Below, piece by piece: positions 34,191 to 47,935 of a DNA stretch of 64,000 bases (position 1 is the first letter of the stretch; every line of letters begins with the position of its first letter). The translations under genes and the position numbers were made by a program. The stretch is taken from NCBI GenBank assembly GCA_016748015.1, contig JAAOMT010000494.1:299179-363178 (forward strand). The letters run 5' to 3'. The notes beneath the pieces are model-generated. The model ran no database searches. It was not told where the DNA came from and saw only the letters and a list, made by a program, of their open reading frames with translations. This stretch comes from Geosiphon pyriformis (Eukaryota > Glomeromycota > Glomeromycetes > Archaeosporales > Geosiphonaceae).

Positions 34191-34743
34191 ATGCCAAAAG
34201 GAGGGAAACCAGAAGAAGTTTTATGCAAACTTCACTATCGTGGTATGTGTTTGTGAGTCTTTATTATGTTAATTATACCAAATACTTTAATAACGCTAAA
34301 CTCTCTTGTTAGAATATTGGGAGAAACACTATTTTAATTGGGTCAGTATTTTTCACAAGAGTGAAAAAGAGTGTCTGGTTTAACATTCCTTTCTATGATT
34401 CATGTTGTTTTTTACTGATTTAGCATTTATTGCATATTTTTTTTATCTATTAATAGGCATGTAATTCAAGGATCCGCAATTAACTTGTTCCTCATGAGTA
34501 CTTAATATCTGCTTCGGATATTGCATTATACCGAAAGACGCTTGAAGAAATGCGACATCACCACACGGAAGAGCGATCGCAACGGGGTCGGCATTTGTCT
34601 TCTATGCTCATGTCGCGAGCTGAAGAACCGTGAAACATAATCATGACCTTTAGGACGCTATGTAAGAGAAACTTGACAAGATTCCTGCTACTTCTGTGAC
34701 TATTGCTGATGTTATTCAGCCTCTGCTCCCCTCAAATAACTAA
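34191..34743 (+). pseudogene. Unrecognised small gene, probably broken
   Basis: Consecutive exon-like pieces read as one protein: 34191-34242 (MPKGGKPEEVLCKLHYR), 34313-34341 (EYWEKHYFNW), then an exon from 34457 in the same phase. That exon reads ACNSRIRN, a TAA, and then LVPHEYLISASDIALYRKTL and a His/Glu/Arg-rich helix (EEMRHHHTEERSQRGRH..MSRAEE). A last piece ending at 34743 reads EKLDKIPATSVTIADVIQPL. Donor/acceptor pairs are good for the first two introns. The in-frame TAA at 34481-34483 and the lack of a clean last intron suggest a pseudogene or a misjudged splice. I do not recognise the family. Confidence 0.35.
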
Positions 34744-35518
34744 TAATCAAAAAATCCTAACAGCTCACTCCAATTTATTCACTTATGAAGCGGTCCCTCA
34801 ATGTGGCAATAATCGTTTAGAATCTTCGTATTACCCTTTTAGAAATCTACGATAGTTGGGATTAATTCTACTTCTAATTAAAGAAGCCGAATATTACTTG
34901 GGACTGAATTGTAACTATCAGACAAGGAAGGATATTTTTAAATTGTTCACTATCTCTTGGCCGGTACTGTGATAGCATTTGGCATCTAAATTGCCTGCTT
35001 GAATAAATTACCTCATGATTTTTTTTAGAATGAACTTCAGCCTCAAGGAGCCCAAGTAAATCGTTTCAAATATTTGAATCAAACCCTTCATTATAACATC
35101 TTTGAAATTTCTCATCGCAAAAGATTTGATCATCGAGAATGAGAATTGTAGAAGGCAATCACCTGGTTTTTGTGGATTTTTGGACAGGTCAATCCCAAAT
35201 ATGAAGATCCTAACAAAAACAATAGTCGATACTTGCTCGCGGCTGAAAAATCTAATAGTTTTTTTGAAAATTGATTTGCTCAATGAAGAAACTAGTAAAT
35301 TAGTGATACCCAAAACTTCAAAGGAAGGATTCCTCTTTATTATGGTTGCAAATATTTTTAGTCTTTACCAATTTCAGCCCATAGTCGAGAAATCATTCTT
35401 CATCCAATCAAATTGTATCCTCATTCTGCCTCTATCCAGTGGAATACTTTGTGATTCGCTCGTTGGAAGTCTAGAAATTTGTACATACTTTCAACACTTT
35501 TTTCGCTTTGAAGACGCT
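34744..35518. other. Upstream region of the RalGAP-like gene
   Basis: The first exon's reading frame stays open upstream to 35102, but that stretch reads like noncoding DNA (hydrophobic, Phe/Ile/Leu-rich). I therefore place the start at the ATG at 35519, and the promoter lies here. Confidence 0.4.
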
Positions 35519-38500
35519 ATGGAATCTACTGAAACAGTAAAAGAATCTACCGTTGCTGCAATAAGACGTAAAGTTTCCATAAGTAGTTCCATGAAAGGAA
35601 CACTGACTTCGGATGATGGTCTTGGAATAAAATCAACAAGGTCTAATACAACGACTGCTTCTAACCCTACAATCACTACAACTACAACCACAACCAATAA
35701 TTCTTCCGGAAGAACAAAGTTAGACCGTATATTTTCAAGGCGACCTTCAGTATCAGGCTCTAGCAGTACCACGAAAAACTTTCTATCTGATATGAAGTTG
35801 ACCCGTGCTGATAGTACACCAACTAAGAGATCTACTCCTCAAATTCCCAGCGAAATGACTTCGTATTCCCACCAACAACCTCGTACAGCAGGAGCAAAAC
35901 TGCGAAAACCAACTCGGCCGCCTAGTGGTCAATATTCTTCTCCGACTTTAGGTACCACCGAAGAAGAACCATCCACCGAAAGCAATGATCAGACAGTTGG
36001 GGACCACAATAATAATCATAGCATAGCTAGGAAACTCACACTTCCTGTTGGCACCTCAACAAATAATTCTAACCGCAAAACAAATAATTTATTTTCTTTG
36101 GACATTGGGAATAAAAATGATAAGGAATTAGCCAATAAAGTGAATGCCCTAAAAGATGATAGAATGGAAAAGCTTTCGAAGAAAGCAAAAATATTTTTTG
36201 ATCCGAGATCAAAGCCAAAAGCTAGGGCTGCTTCGTTGTGGGGCTTTATTGGTAAATATCTTACTGAATTTCATAAGGAATGAAAAGGAGTAGGGAGAAA
36301 TTAATTAGATGGCCTATCACAAAAAATTATGATTTTTTATCAACTAGATGCAGCCAACGAGTTGGATCAGGCGCAATTCTTTCAGGACAATGCTGACGAA
36401 GTTTTTGACGTGACTTACAAAGCATATATCAGCCAGGTCGATAAAATAAAAGGTTCTAATAGAATGATTAAATCTTTCTTATTTTCTCTCAATTTATTAA
36501 ATTAACTCTATTGATAATTTGATTTGGGATCAAACCATAAAAATCCAGACAAATCAGATAGGGTCCCATCATTTTCGGGGAAAGAATTTATAAATTTATA
36601 TAAAATTCTTGTCTTACTACGAAAGATTTTCTTATTTTTGCCTGATTTGATAAAACAGGGCTGGCAAAAAACTCAAATAGGTAAACCTCTTTCAAAAATA
36701 GCTTTCATCATCTCAATTTTATAACAAATCTTCACTATTCCATTTTTTTCTCTGTGCACGTATGAAATTGTACTTATAATACGTAATCTCAATTTGTCAA
36801 ATATACAAGCTGATATTCTGACGCATCTCCTTGACCATAGCAATCATCCACGTGTGCGAAGTCAAGGATTTAATTTATTATTATTATGGCTGAATGATCA
36901 GATAATTGAGTTAACAGAATGTATAAACCTTTATAAAAATTCCATATCATTGGATTTGTTTCTGTATGATCAGATCAATAATGTAGAGCAGGCAGTAAAA
37001 AATCATGAAAATTACGGATTATCTGAACTTGGTCAGGATTTAATCAGATGTAAGTTGTATATTATTGAAACTCTTTATTGTATTCTCAAAAATTTTCATC
37101 CATATTTTTGATTTTAGCCGATGACCGGGGTCCATTATATCAAAACCCTTATCCACCTACATATAATGATGCTGTAACTTTGTTGAAGATAGCTTTATCC
37201 GGTATTGCCAGATTAGCTCATGTGGCAGCAGGATCAATACTTCCTCCCGAGAATTATGATTTTGCCATGATGGACAATAATATTCAACCCGATAATGGGA
37301 TCGCGATAGGAATCGGGATTGATGCTGCGTTAGAAGCAGCAAAGTTTCAATATGATTTGCTAAAAAAGTATTATCTTGTAAAATTATTTCCTGCGTGTTC
37401 TAAGGAAAAAGGTAATTTTAATCTTTGAATTTGTGATGTAATTATTATAGTCATAATTAAATACTTTCATTTTCTTTGGATCTATTAAATATTAGTGACA
37501 GGTTTTGATTGTTGCCCGCCAACCGTTTTACGAGCGCTGATACAATTCTTCATTGATTACTGCCTGGACAATAATTTTGGATCTTCAGAACATGTTACTT
37601 CTTTTCCATCACCTGCAACCCCTATCTTAAAATCGATAGTTTTAGCACCAGAAAATCGTGAGTTTGCACATGAAATTATACGACAAGCGTTATTATTGCC
37701 GGCGGGCATTTCATCCACAAAAGATATTGTTCGAGGAGCTGTACATATTGTTGGAGTATGGATTTTGAGCGGGGTTCGTATAAAAATTCACCGAAATCTT
37801 GGCAGTTAGATTTGAAATAATTTTTAAAATAATACTATAACAAATAGGAAGAAGAAAGACCTGCTTTCTTACGTAAGACAATATCACTTTCACCACTACC
37901 TGTAACGAATAATTCTTCACTAGTCGGCAACTGTCAAACCATCGAAACCTCTAGTAGCACCCTTTCGTGTGCTGCGAGTTATGCCGATGCAAATATATAT
38001 CTTCGAAGATATATTAAATTGCTGACTTACGTTTTTAATGATCATTCGATGGCTTCACTTGATATCGGGATAACTAATCTTGAAGTGGAGGCTCAGATAT
38101 CCATATATCGTGATGTATTGTCGCTTTATCGATCAATAATGGCTGAAGGACCTATCGAACTTGAAACCGAGACTTGGTTCGTAAAAATTTAGTGCCCGAT
38201 TTCGAGAATTTATAAATTGGTTTTTGCTTAGTCTAAAAATTGTTTACAGGGAAACTCTCTTGGCATTTCTCCTTGAAATTCAACAAAAAACAATTAATCA
38301 AAAAGAAAAGTATGGGCCCTTTCCTTCAACTTATCCTGCTAATGAGTTTGCTGATTATTTAATTGAGGTATTTAGGGATTAAGTAAAATCAGGATTTGAA
38401 ATTCGACCATCCATAATCTTACACATACACATATGGGTATTTATCTGTTTGAATTAATCTAAATAGACCATATTAATCGCATATGTTCGATCAATGTCTA

Positions 38501-41500
38501 CTCAATCTGATTTATGGCAAGGACTAGTCAATCAGATGCGCGAAAGTACCAGATGGTCACAAACCATTTTCCAATGGAAGGTAAGCGGAAGCCTGAGCAA
38601 TAATTTATTTGATATAGAATCATTATTTTATTCACTTTTGTATAATCTGAATTTTTAATGATAGAAAGTCATGGATCGTTTAACAAAGATCTTATCAAAA
38701 CATCTTTACAAAGTCGATCTTGAAGCTGTAGATTTGAATCGTCGTCTTTCTGAATTATCAAGCTCAGAACGTCATCGACGTCGACCCTCCAACAATCGGA
38801 CTCGACATCTTTCGTTAAAAGGTTCACGGCATAAATCAACGGGAAGTAATTCATCTCGCGAGGAAGTTGCCTCACAGGACCAACAAATTCAAAAGAACTC
38901 GACTGATCACAAATCTAGTCGAAGGGTGACAAGCATACATCAGGATGATTCAAAATTGCTAGGTGGACCCACGTTGCTGCATTTTGTAAGCAATGGGTTT
39001 AATGGAGGTTCTTCAAATCATTCGGGAAGTATTGCTTCTGAAAACGAAGAAGATGAAGATCAGGAAGAAGATGAACAACTCTTTGGAGCCAGTAGTGATA
39101 TGTCCATGGAAGAACACACCGGGAACAAGGTATCTAATAAACTTTTTCTGGGTGACTTTCTTTTATTTGCATATCGATTGTATTACTCAACCCTTTGTAT
39201 TTTATTTAATCAAGTCAAACAGGACGTCAACCTCATCGGCCTTTTTTGCATTGGCTAATTTTAGCAGTGACAGGATCTCGCTTTCTTTGGGCACCTTTAA
39301 ATCTCTTGAATTCACAAACATTGACGGACTACCTTGGAATGCCGAAAGCTCTTTGACCATCTGGAAAAAAATGTTATGTGCCTTGGGTAACGTGAATAAA
39401 ATCCAAGTAAGCTGAAACATAAATTTTTTCTGAAATTTTTGATATCTGATAAACATAACGAGTCATCTTCAAAACAAAGATCCCACCCAATCATGCAGAA
39501 GCAATAAAAGGCCTTATTAATATCTGGGATACGCTTACATTGGTATTTACCATTTTGTACATTGACCATTTTCTAGTGTTCGCAACAAAAATTAATAATT
39601 TCTTCGCTTTGTAGACCCGCAAGAGTCAACCCTATAGCGATTTTCCATTACCATTGCTTCATGAATTTGCTCCCTGGTTTTTTGAAGCATGCGATTTGCC
39701 CATGTATGTAATCCAGGATTTTTCTAATGTAAACAAAAGCCATAAAAATTAATTAATCATTCCTAAATCCTCAGAACATTTGGTTCAGGTCGTTCATTTG
39801 CTTATGGAGCAATTTGCAAAATAATGTCACGTAAACAAGAACAAGATATTCCAGGAGCTTATTATGCTCATTTTTATCGAATATTACTCAAGGGCCTATC
39901 GGATAGTGATAACTCGATAACACATGCCATAATCAATAATTCTGCAAGACTATTTTCCCAAAATTTACCCGGATACAGTATCCTATTTTACACTTTTATT
40001 GAAAGCATCACCAATCTACTTACCAAACAAAATCGATCCCATGTACCAGAGGCAACACGACAAAATGCGATCACAATTTTGTGCTCCCTAATATGTGTTG
40101 TAAATCAAATAACGTCTGGTGAAATACCAGTAATAACATATTATCAGTTGGGAAATTTAAATACGGTTGATTATGAGGATTTCTCAGATTATCTTATTAA
40201 TCGTTTGCCCTGCTCAGAGGTAGGAATAATAAAGCTATTTTGCATCTCATTTTTGAGTGATAATACCAAATCAATTTTATTATAGGTGAGATTCAATATC
40301 ATGGAAACACTCATAAAATCTCTTGCCACCGAAGAAAGTATCCATAATTCTGACACGCATATCATGTTATTGCAAGGTATTTGTACACTCGCTTTTGACG
40401 AAATCACATCCACGTCTAGGTTAGCCTTTTTTTATTGACTCCTTAATTTGTTCAATTTTTTAATCATCAAAACTCAACACTTTCTCCATTGAATTTTTTT
40501 GATAGCCCTTCAAAAAATGTTATCAAACAATGTTTCGATGCACTATTCGATCAATTATACTGGAGTCACTTGCCAGTTGTTTGTGCGGCCGCAGATTGTT
40601 TAATTGTGTTTGCACAGAACTGTAGCATCACTTGGGATGATGATGGCGTGAGTTAAAAACGTTTAATATTGCTTCTCTTATGTGTTCTCAACTTCTAATT
40701 TAAATGGATATGTTTAGTTATATCTTATGATGGTTCAAGATGTTTTTGGTAATTTAATTGGTGCGCTTAATCATCATCTTAATTTACAAAAAGGAGCACA
40801 AAGAAATGGGAGAGGTATTTAAATTTCTGTATAATCATGCCGACACACATTGATTAAATCTGCTTCTGATCTATTCTAACATATTGCTTTATTTTCTGTA
40901 ATCGTTAGGCTTTATTCTTGCCAAGCTATTTTATTGTCTTCTAGAATGGTTGATGGTATTGCCTCCAAAATTGTTTACCGACACCGAACTCTATCAGCTG
41001 GTATTTGAAGCGATCGATCTGGCTTTTGACGTCACTGGGGTTCGTAGGAAATCTAATTTCTTTTTCTTTATTTCCGCAATAACATTTGAATTAATTAAAA
41101 TAACATTCAACAGACCGAATCGCCAAAACATCATGATAAATTGCTACCCATACCGCCAAATAAAAGCAGAGGTAAGCGTCACGGTAATGATGCTACCGTC
41201 AGGTTCAAGAAAGCTGAGCGTACCATCTGCTTATCAGCTAACCTCAATAATGAACATGGGGTTCATGTGGTCGGTGCTGATAGCATCGAAGATGCGGATC
41301 TTGTTAAGGTACATTTATTATTAAAAAGATCAGTAATTTTGTTCCATAAAATCATAATAAAAAATGTTATTTTTTAGGATGTAGCTGAATGTGTGCTTTT
41401 ACACCTAACGCATCACCTCAATAATTTCGCTCCACTTCATGGCCCCGCAATGATCAGCAGGTGAGTTTTCCCCAGCCTCTTTGTATAGCTTATAAATTTC

Positions 41501-43485
41501 TATAACTCATTTAATTTGAATATAGTAACTTAATGGGACCTATTGGAAGCGAAACAAAGGATGAAGAAATTTCCTATCATTACCAATATTTCTCATTCAA
41601 TGACACAACTATAATAACCCTTGTCGAGATGCCAGGTGAAGAAACATCAGGTAGAATATTTTTTCACATTTCAATTTCAACCACTGTAGATCAGCTCATA
41701 TTATTTTAATTGATCCTTCAAATTCTTTGAAAGTGTCACGAATGATTGTTCGAGATGTTACCGGGCGCTATGCTTGGGATTCTAAATTATTCTATAAAGC
41801 TCATCGAGATAACTCATTGAATAATGGAATTGAGGAGCGAAGATATGTTGGGATGACCGATCAATTGGTCATTCGACCTGATATCAAAATTACCAAATTG
41901 CCTGAGATCAAAAAAGGGTAAGTTTTTGCTGATCTTCATTTACCTATCTTTGTGAAGTTTTTTGGGGCGTTCAATCGATCGACTGATTAGTTTCAAATTT
42001 ACATTAGAGAATCTAGGAGTCTAATGCTAAATAAATTTGAATCATCACCCAAAATCACCAATACTCCTATTTCCACTGATCCGTTACCCTTACCAGTTTG
42101 GACAGTAGAAAACCAAGCAAATGACGAAAATATGCTGCAGAGGCTGCTTGAATTGTGAGATTTCTTTATTTATTCTTTTTAAAACTTTAATTATACAATT
42201 TACTTATCAATACCCCTTTTGCTTTTAGCGTCGGTGAACAGCATCCAGATTGTAGATTCTATCCTTCCGGTTCTAATCTTTCTGCTGTTGATGAGGATCC
42301 TGTTCTTTCAGTTATAGATGTCCAATTAGAGCGACATATACAAGAGGAAGCATGTTATCGTAGTGCCATGGATCCTCATGCGTGAGTTTCATCTTTTCCA
42401 AAAAAGAAAAGCCCTCCTGTCTCTAACTATTTTTCACCATGCTATTTTATCACAGAAAATCATGGTACGAATCGGTGATATTAATACGTAATAGGATCTT
42501 GAATATGCATGATCATAACAAAAGTATTGCCAAGATATCAAAGGTGCCACTTTATTCGCGTTCAACCTCTCATCTTTCACTTGGCGCTGATTTCTCGCTA
42601 TGCAGGTCATTTCTTCCAGTTTTGCCTCCAGAAGCTGAAAAACCAACAGAACCATACCAACATTGTCGATTATTTTTGGGTCACTTTGGATGGCTTAGTC
42701 CTGAAACCTTGAAAGACAATGCTATCTATTTACTAAACAAAACCCCAGCCTTATATCGTGATATACGTCTTTTAGATAAAAAGCATCCGCGTGAAGTGGT
42801 GAAAATCGCACTCTTATATGTTGCTCCTGGGCAAGAGGATGAGCAGAGTATATTGCATAATATAAATGGAAGCTCAATGTATGACGAATTTGTGGCTAGT
42901 CTTGGGTGGGAAATTGACCTTGCGACTCACCCTGGCTATATTGGTGGACTGGAACGAAACTCGACCAATGGATCGACCGCGACATATTTTTGCACTTCAA
43001 CAATTGAAATAATCTATCATGATGTGACTAAAATGCCAACCGACCCCACAGATCCGAAACAATTAAAAAAGAAACGACACATAGGGAATGATCACGTTCA
43101 CATAATATGGAATGAAAATTACCGTGAATACCAACGAAACACTATCGGGGGTGATTTTGGCAACGTTCAAATCGTAATTACCCCTTTACCAAATGAAATG
43201 TTCTCAATTGATTTATCACGTGACCAAAAAATTCCTTTATTCGGACCTTTATTAAATGGGATGGTTGTCTCTCGAAACGTGTTGGGTACTTTGGTACGAA
43301 TGACGGCAGTACAAGCCTTTCGAAATTGTTTGCACCACATAAACACCACGAATAATACAATGTATCAACATCCGTATATGGAGCGCGTTGTCGATATTAC
43401 AAAGATAACGGGACGGCACAAAAATAACAAAAGTACAACTTACGAAACATTTATGTCCCGAATTTTCGTGTCTGATGAAGAGTAG
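35519..43485 (+). CDS. RalGAP alpha-subunit-like protein (tuberin/Rap-GAP family)
   Basis: Twenty-five exons: 35519-36251, 36348-36452, 36558-36680, 36810-37049, 37118-37411, 37496-37773, 37848-38176, 38250-38367, 38467-38580, 38665-39129, 39215-39406, 39480-39542, 39615-39703, 39775-40219, 40286-40419, 40506-40647, 40718-40814, 40909-41039, 41114-41308, 41378-41460, 41526-41650, 41734-41917, 42008-42154, 42229-42381, 42456-43485. Every junction keeps phase. The product is 2002 residues, close to animal RalGAP alpha (~2030). It has a Ser/Thr-rich N-terminus, then a long helical-repeat body (VRSQGFNLLLLWLND; VMDRLTKILSKHLYKVDLEA; MIVRDVTGRYAWDS). The C-terminal Rap-GAP domain has LGWEIDL..HPGYIGGL, then KKKRHIGNDHVHIIWNE with the catalytic 'thumb' Asn at about residue 1871, then VQIVITPL and GPLLNGMVVSRNVL. 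The protein would stimulate GTP hydrolysis by Ral/Rap/Rheb-type GTPases, normally together with a RalGAP beta partner not present here. The N-terminal extent is the least certain part. Confidence 0.87.
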
Positions 43486-46400
43486 GAGGCCCTGAAAAAC
43501 TTTCTATTTCCCCATTTTCGGAGTGTTTAATTTGGGCGGGAGGGCTTTATCTAGTTTGCCACATGATTTTATCCTAATGAATTTTCTTGTCTTTTATTTC
43601 TTACATTAATACTTTTAGTTTTCTTTTTTAATATTTTTCCCTATTATGTAGTAACTAATACTTTAATTCCTAATATTTAATTCCTTAATCTAATACCTAA
43701 TATTTAATATATATTGGCTACTTTGGACATTACGTTTTAGTCATTGTAGTCCTTAATCGTTAGATCATTATTGAGCAATTTCACTTTATAGCTACCACCA
43801 AGTCTTTATTGAAAGTTGTTTGCTCTTACATTTTGTAGTATATATTTTACCTTTGTATATAAGCTTAGACTTGATTTTGATAAATATTAAAATTGGCCTA
43901 ATGTTAAATTGAAAAATTAAATAAATAATTGATTTTCAAAGATTCACCAATAAAAAATCATTTAATATACTTAATAATTTCATATATCAAAAATACAAAA
44001 TTTATGATTGAATTGATTTATTTTATTTTTAACCAGTTCAATATAGGTTGTATGTATATGTTGTATGTATTTAAAAAGAAAAAATTAAAAAAATTAAAGT
44101 AGCAAAAATTAGCACGAAAAGACCAATTAAATATTTGTTAATTTTAAAAAGTTGTGTAATAAAGATATTTTCAATATTTATTTAATAAAGTTCAAATAGT
44201 GAAAAAAATAATTTAAATTGATTACTTTAATCAATATTGGTATTGCAGTTTGTATAAATTATGTTTTTATATTTTCATTATTGTAATTTTTTTATATGAA
44301 TAATATTAAATTTTAACACAATTTATGATTTAATAAACTTGCAAGTATTTTAAAAACAATTTAATCAAAAGTTTTTTAAAGTTTATATCTAAACAATTGA
44401 ATAAATGTTTATGAAAACAAATTAATTAATTAAAAATTTATTACTCGTATAAAATCAAATTTCATGTAAGAATTTTGTTTTATAATTCTCAAGTTTTAAG
44501 ATCATAAAAGTTATAAAAATTAGTTATTAAAATGTAATTTTGGGTGTTGGTATTTTTTACGATTGTAGTTTTTTTTTTAATTTTGTAAGCTAAAACAAAT
44601 ATGTGTGTAATGTTTTGTACACATTATAATTTTTTTTAATTTTCTAAGTTAAAATAAACAGATAATTCAATATTTTCTGATAAAGAGCAATTAAGAATTT
44701 AAACCATTTTTTCAGAAATTTTTTTTTAATTGGTTTTTTAAAGTTTTTCAAATTTTAAATGAAACATGTATTTTTTAAATTAAGCAGTAAATTTTTTTTT
44801 AATGAATCATTTATTTAATATTTGAAGCAAAACTTTTTAAACAATATAGTTTTTTTTTTCAAGTTTCATCAAGAACTGTCAAAATAGAATATAGATTAAA
44901 ATTTATTTTTTTTATCAACAAAAGCTTTGCGAAATCTGGCTTTGAAGTATTATATTATAAATATAGATTTTCCAGATAATTGATTTCGGTTAAAGACTTG
45001 AATTCTAAAATATATATGGTTTACAAAGGAAATATATTTTCAATTTAATGAAAAATAATTTTCAAGGATTAAGAGTTTTTTGATTATTTAGTTTATTGAA
45101 GTATATTGATTGATTGGTTTTTGCTTAAAATAAAATAGAAAATATGTGATTATCATAAAACATTGCTTTTTATCAACTAATTGGTCTGAGACTCACTTAA
45201 AATTTTAATTTTTAAAAACTAATGAAAGAGGAATCTTAATTTAAAAATACATGTTGCTTTTAAAACAAAGTAAAAATCCTTGAAAAAAAAATATTTGATT
45301 TTATCTTAGCTTTTAAGGAGAAAGGTATGCTTTTTCATTTGGAAAGCAATAGATATAAATTAATTTTGCAAAATTTGGCAGCAATTTTTTTATAGACTTT
45401 AAATCAAAAAATAATTTTTTTGTGTTGTTGATATTTTAAGTTTTATTTTTATTTTCGGATGAGTTTTTAAAGTTTAAAAATCATGACTTTTTTCAAAATA
45501 TCTGTTTAAGGACTGATTGGATTCATAAAATCAACCCCTACTATTAAGAGAGATGAATTTCGAATATATGATCCAGATAAAATCATATTGCTCAAAGATC
45601 TTGTTGCCAAAAACAAGTATTTTTATTTATTTTTTACTTTTCTTGAACCCATAAAAATTTTTGGTCTAATTAATGTGATAACAAACTTTAATCTTAAGAA
45701 CTTCAAAAAAAAAATACTTTGAAAAGTATTTCATTTCAGAAAAAAAAAAGTTTTCAATTGAATTGCTAATTAAATCAAACAAAAATAAACAATTTTTGAC
45801 TTTCATTACAGAATTTCAGAGATGAGAAAAGAGCTCTGCCTTTCAAAAGATAAAAAACCAAAAAAAATTATATTCATTTTAATAAAATTGGTTAACATGC
45901 AAAATTGAAATTTGTTTTTCAAATCAAAAACCATTTATAGAAATGTCTTCAAATATACTATACATCTTCAACAAATATATTTGACAAAAACTACCTATTT
46001 CACGTAGGATATATATCTTTAAATATCATTTTTGATACTAAAATTATAACCACAATGTTTAATTTCAAAATTTTTTTTTCATAAAAACGTTATACATTAA
46101 TATCAGGATATTTAAACTTTTATTAGACACCAAAAATCTAAAATGATCATTGTTAAATTGGCTCTGCTTGAAAATACTTATTTTTAGGAACATGTGGAAC
46201 AATCAAAGTTTACCTTTTATAAAATTAAAAGTAGTATTATAAAATCTTACACCTCTCTTTTTACCATAAGAATTAATAAACCTTTCTAAAATATAAATGG
46301 TTTCAAAAATATCAATTTTGAAATGAAGACTTTACTAATTTTCTCCTTTTAAAATAAAAACAAATTTCAATAAAAATTTTTGAATACGAGATTACCATAC

Positions 46401-47353
46401 ATAAATTATATAAGATGAAAGCATACAATTAAAATCCAATCTATACTTTATTTTATGTGAATAAAAGAATTTTTTGATTTTTATTGATATTTTTCCCAAA
46501 AGTTTTCTATTCAAGTCATATTTGAGGATATATTTTCCAAAAAGTTTTCAATTCAGATCATATTTGAACACAAACAAATAAAATATTCTAAAGAATTGTA
46601 ATTTTTATTTGATTGTTTGATACTTCTTTTAAATTCAAAATCATTTCAGTAATCTAAACAATACAGAAATTATATTGGTTATTAAAAATTTTAAATAAAA
46701 AATTGGTTTTTATCAAAAATTTCTGTTTCAAAATTTGAATTTAATTTTATACAAAAACATAAATTTACGATATAAAATATTAAAATATTTATTTGTGAAA
46801 ATTTCTTTACATATTTTTCAAAGATATGAATGATTTTTAAAATTATAAAACAAACATATTTGAGAATATTTAATTCAAATTTAAAATTTTTTAATAATTT
46901 CAAATTATAATTTCAAAGTATGTTATCGTATACAATAAAAAAATTCAATCAAGTTTTAGCACATGAAAATTTTATAATTTGTAAAATTTATTTCTTTAAT
47001 AGTAAATTCTTTTTGAATTTGGCAAAATTTATTTATGATTTAATTTCTCTATAGTATTTTATTGTCATAACAAATCGCTCAAAAAATCAACCCTTTTTTT
47101 CAGTTCAACTTTCAAAAATTTTAAACTTATTATTAAACTTATTTTTCGTTCTTTTTTTTTTTTAATAATTAAAAATATAAGTTGAAAGTTATACTTTTTT
47201 TCACATTTTCACTCAAAAATCAATTTTCTCTAAATAAATGTAGCTATTTTAAAAATTTTCATTTTTTAAATTTATTTATCTTTTAAAAAAAACCTAATAT
47301 ATATATTAAATATTATTTTATTCATATAATTTGTTTCAAATATTCAAGTTCTC
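43486..47353. other. AT-rich intergenic desert
   Basis: 43500-43900 is the 3' flank of the large gene, with several AATAAA/TAATA signals and a TTTAATTCCTTAATACTAATA-like low-complexity patch. The rest is A+T-rich without a gene I can support. Confidence 0.5.
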
Positions 47354-47935
47354 TCAATCTTTAAAAAGTATGATTATAGAAGGATGTAAATCTTTAGGTA
47401 ACTTTTCAAAGACTTGCCAATACAAAAAAGTGATGCCTCCATATTTCCAAATATTTTGGAGCTGTTTGGTTAGCTCTTTGTTCGACAATCTCTTCATGAT
47501 TGCTTCGAATTCTTCGGAATATATTTTCTTTTTCGATTTGGGATCATTAGTGATTGGAGCGCTAATAAAAAATTCATACTCAAACCAATATTGAATCATG
47601 CGTTCAAGCCTCTCTGTTGGTTCTGGATATTTTGAATTCTTTTGACCTTTGAAAATCTCACTAAATTTTTTCACTCTGTTCATTAAAAACATGACAACTG
47701 ATTCTTCTTTAGTAGAAAATGTTTCATTCTGACAAAATTTTTCAAAAGTTTTGAAAGCTCTCTCTTTACAATAGTATAGCAAAAGTTCTTTCTCTTTATT
47801 GGGAATGAGAGGAAAATTTCCATTCTAAAAAAAGGTTTTTTTATTTAAAAAAATTTAGCAACTCATGAATTTGAAGTAAAATATAATAATTTTTCTGAAT
47901 GACATTACCTCACAAAAGTCACCAATATCCGACAT
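47354..47935 (-). CDS. Hypothetical 165-residue protein (orphan)
   Basis: Minus-strand exons 47935-47909 and 47824-47354, with a canonical GTAATG donor after MSDIGDFCE and a TTTTTTTAG acceptor before NGNFPLIPNKEKE. The protein is charged and mostly helical in appearance (LLLYYCKERAFKTFEKFCQN; KEESVVMFLMNRVKKFSEIF; ERLERMIQYWFEYEFFI; IMKRLSNKELTKQLQNIW), with no signal peptide or membrane segment. I recognise no family. It stands alone, with deserts several kb long on both sides. The clean splice and normal amino-acid mix argue that it is a real gene; lineage-specific origin is inference. Confidence 0.6.

Noticed and set aside
35102-35518. In-frame upstream extension of the RalGAP-like first exon
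   Set aside because: Reads as low-quality hydrophobic sequence unlike the Ser/Thr-rich exon after the ATG at 35519.
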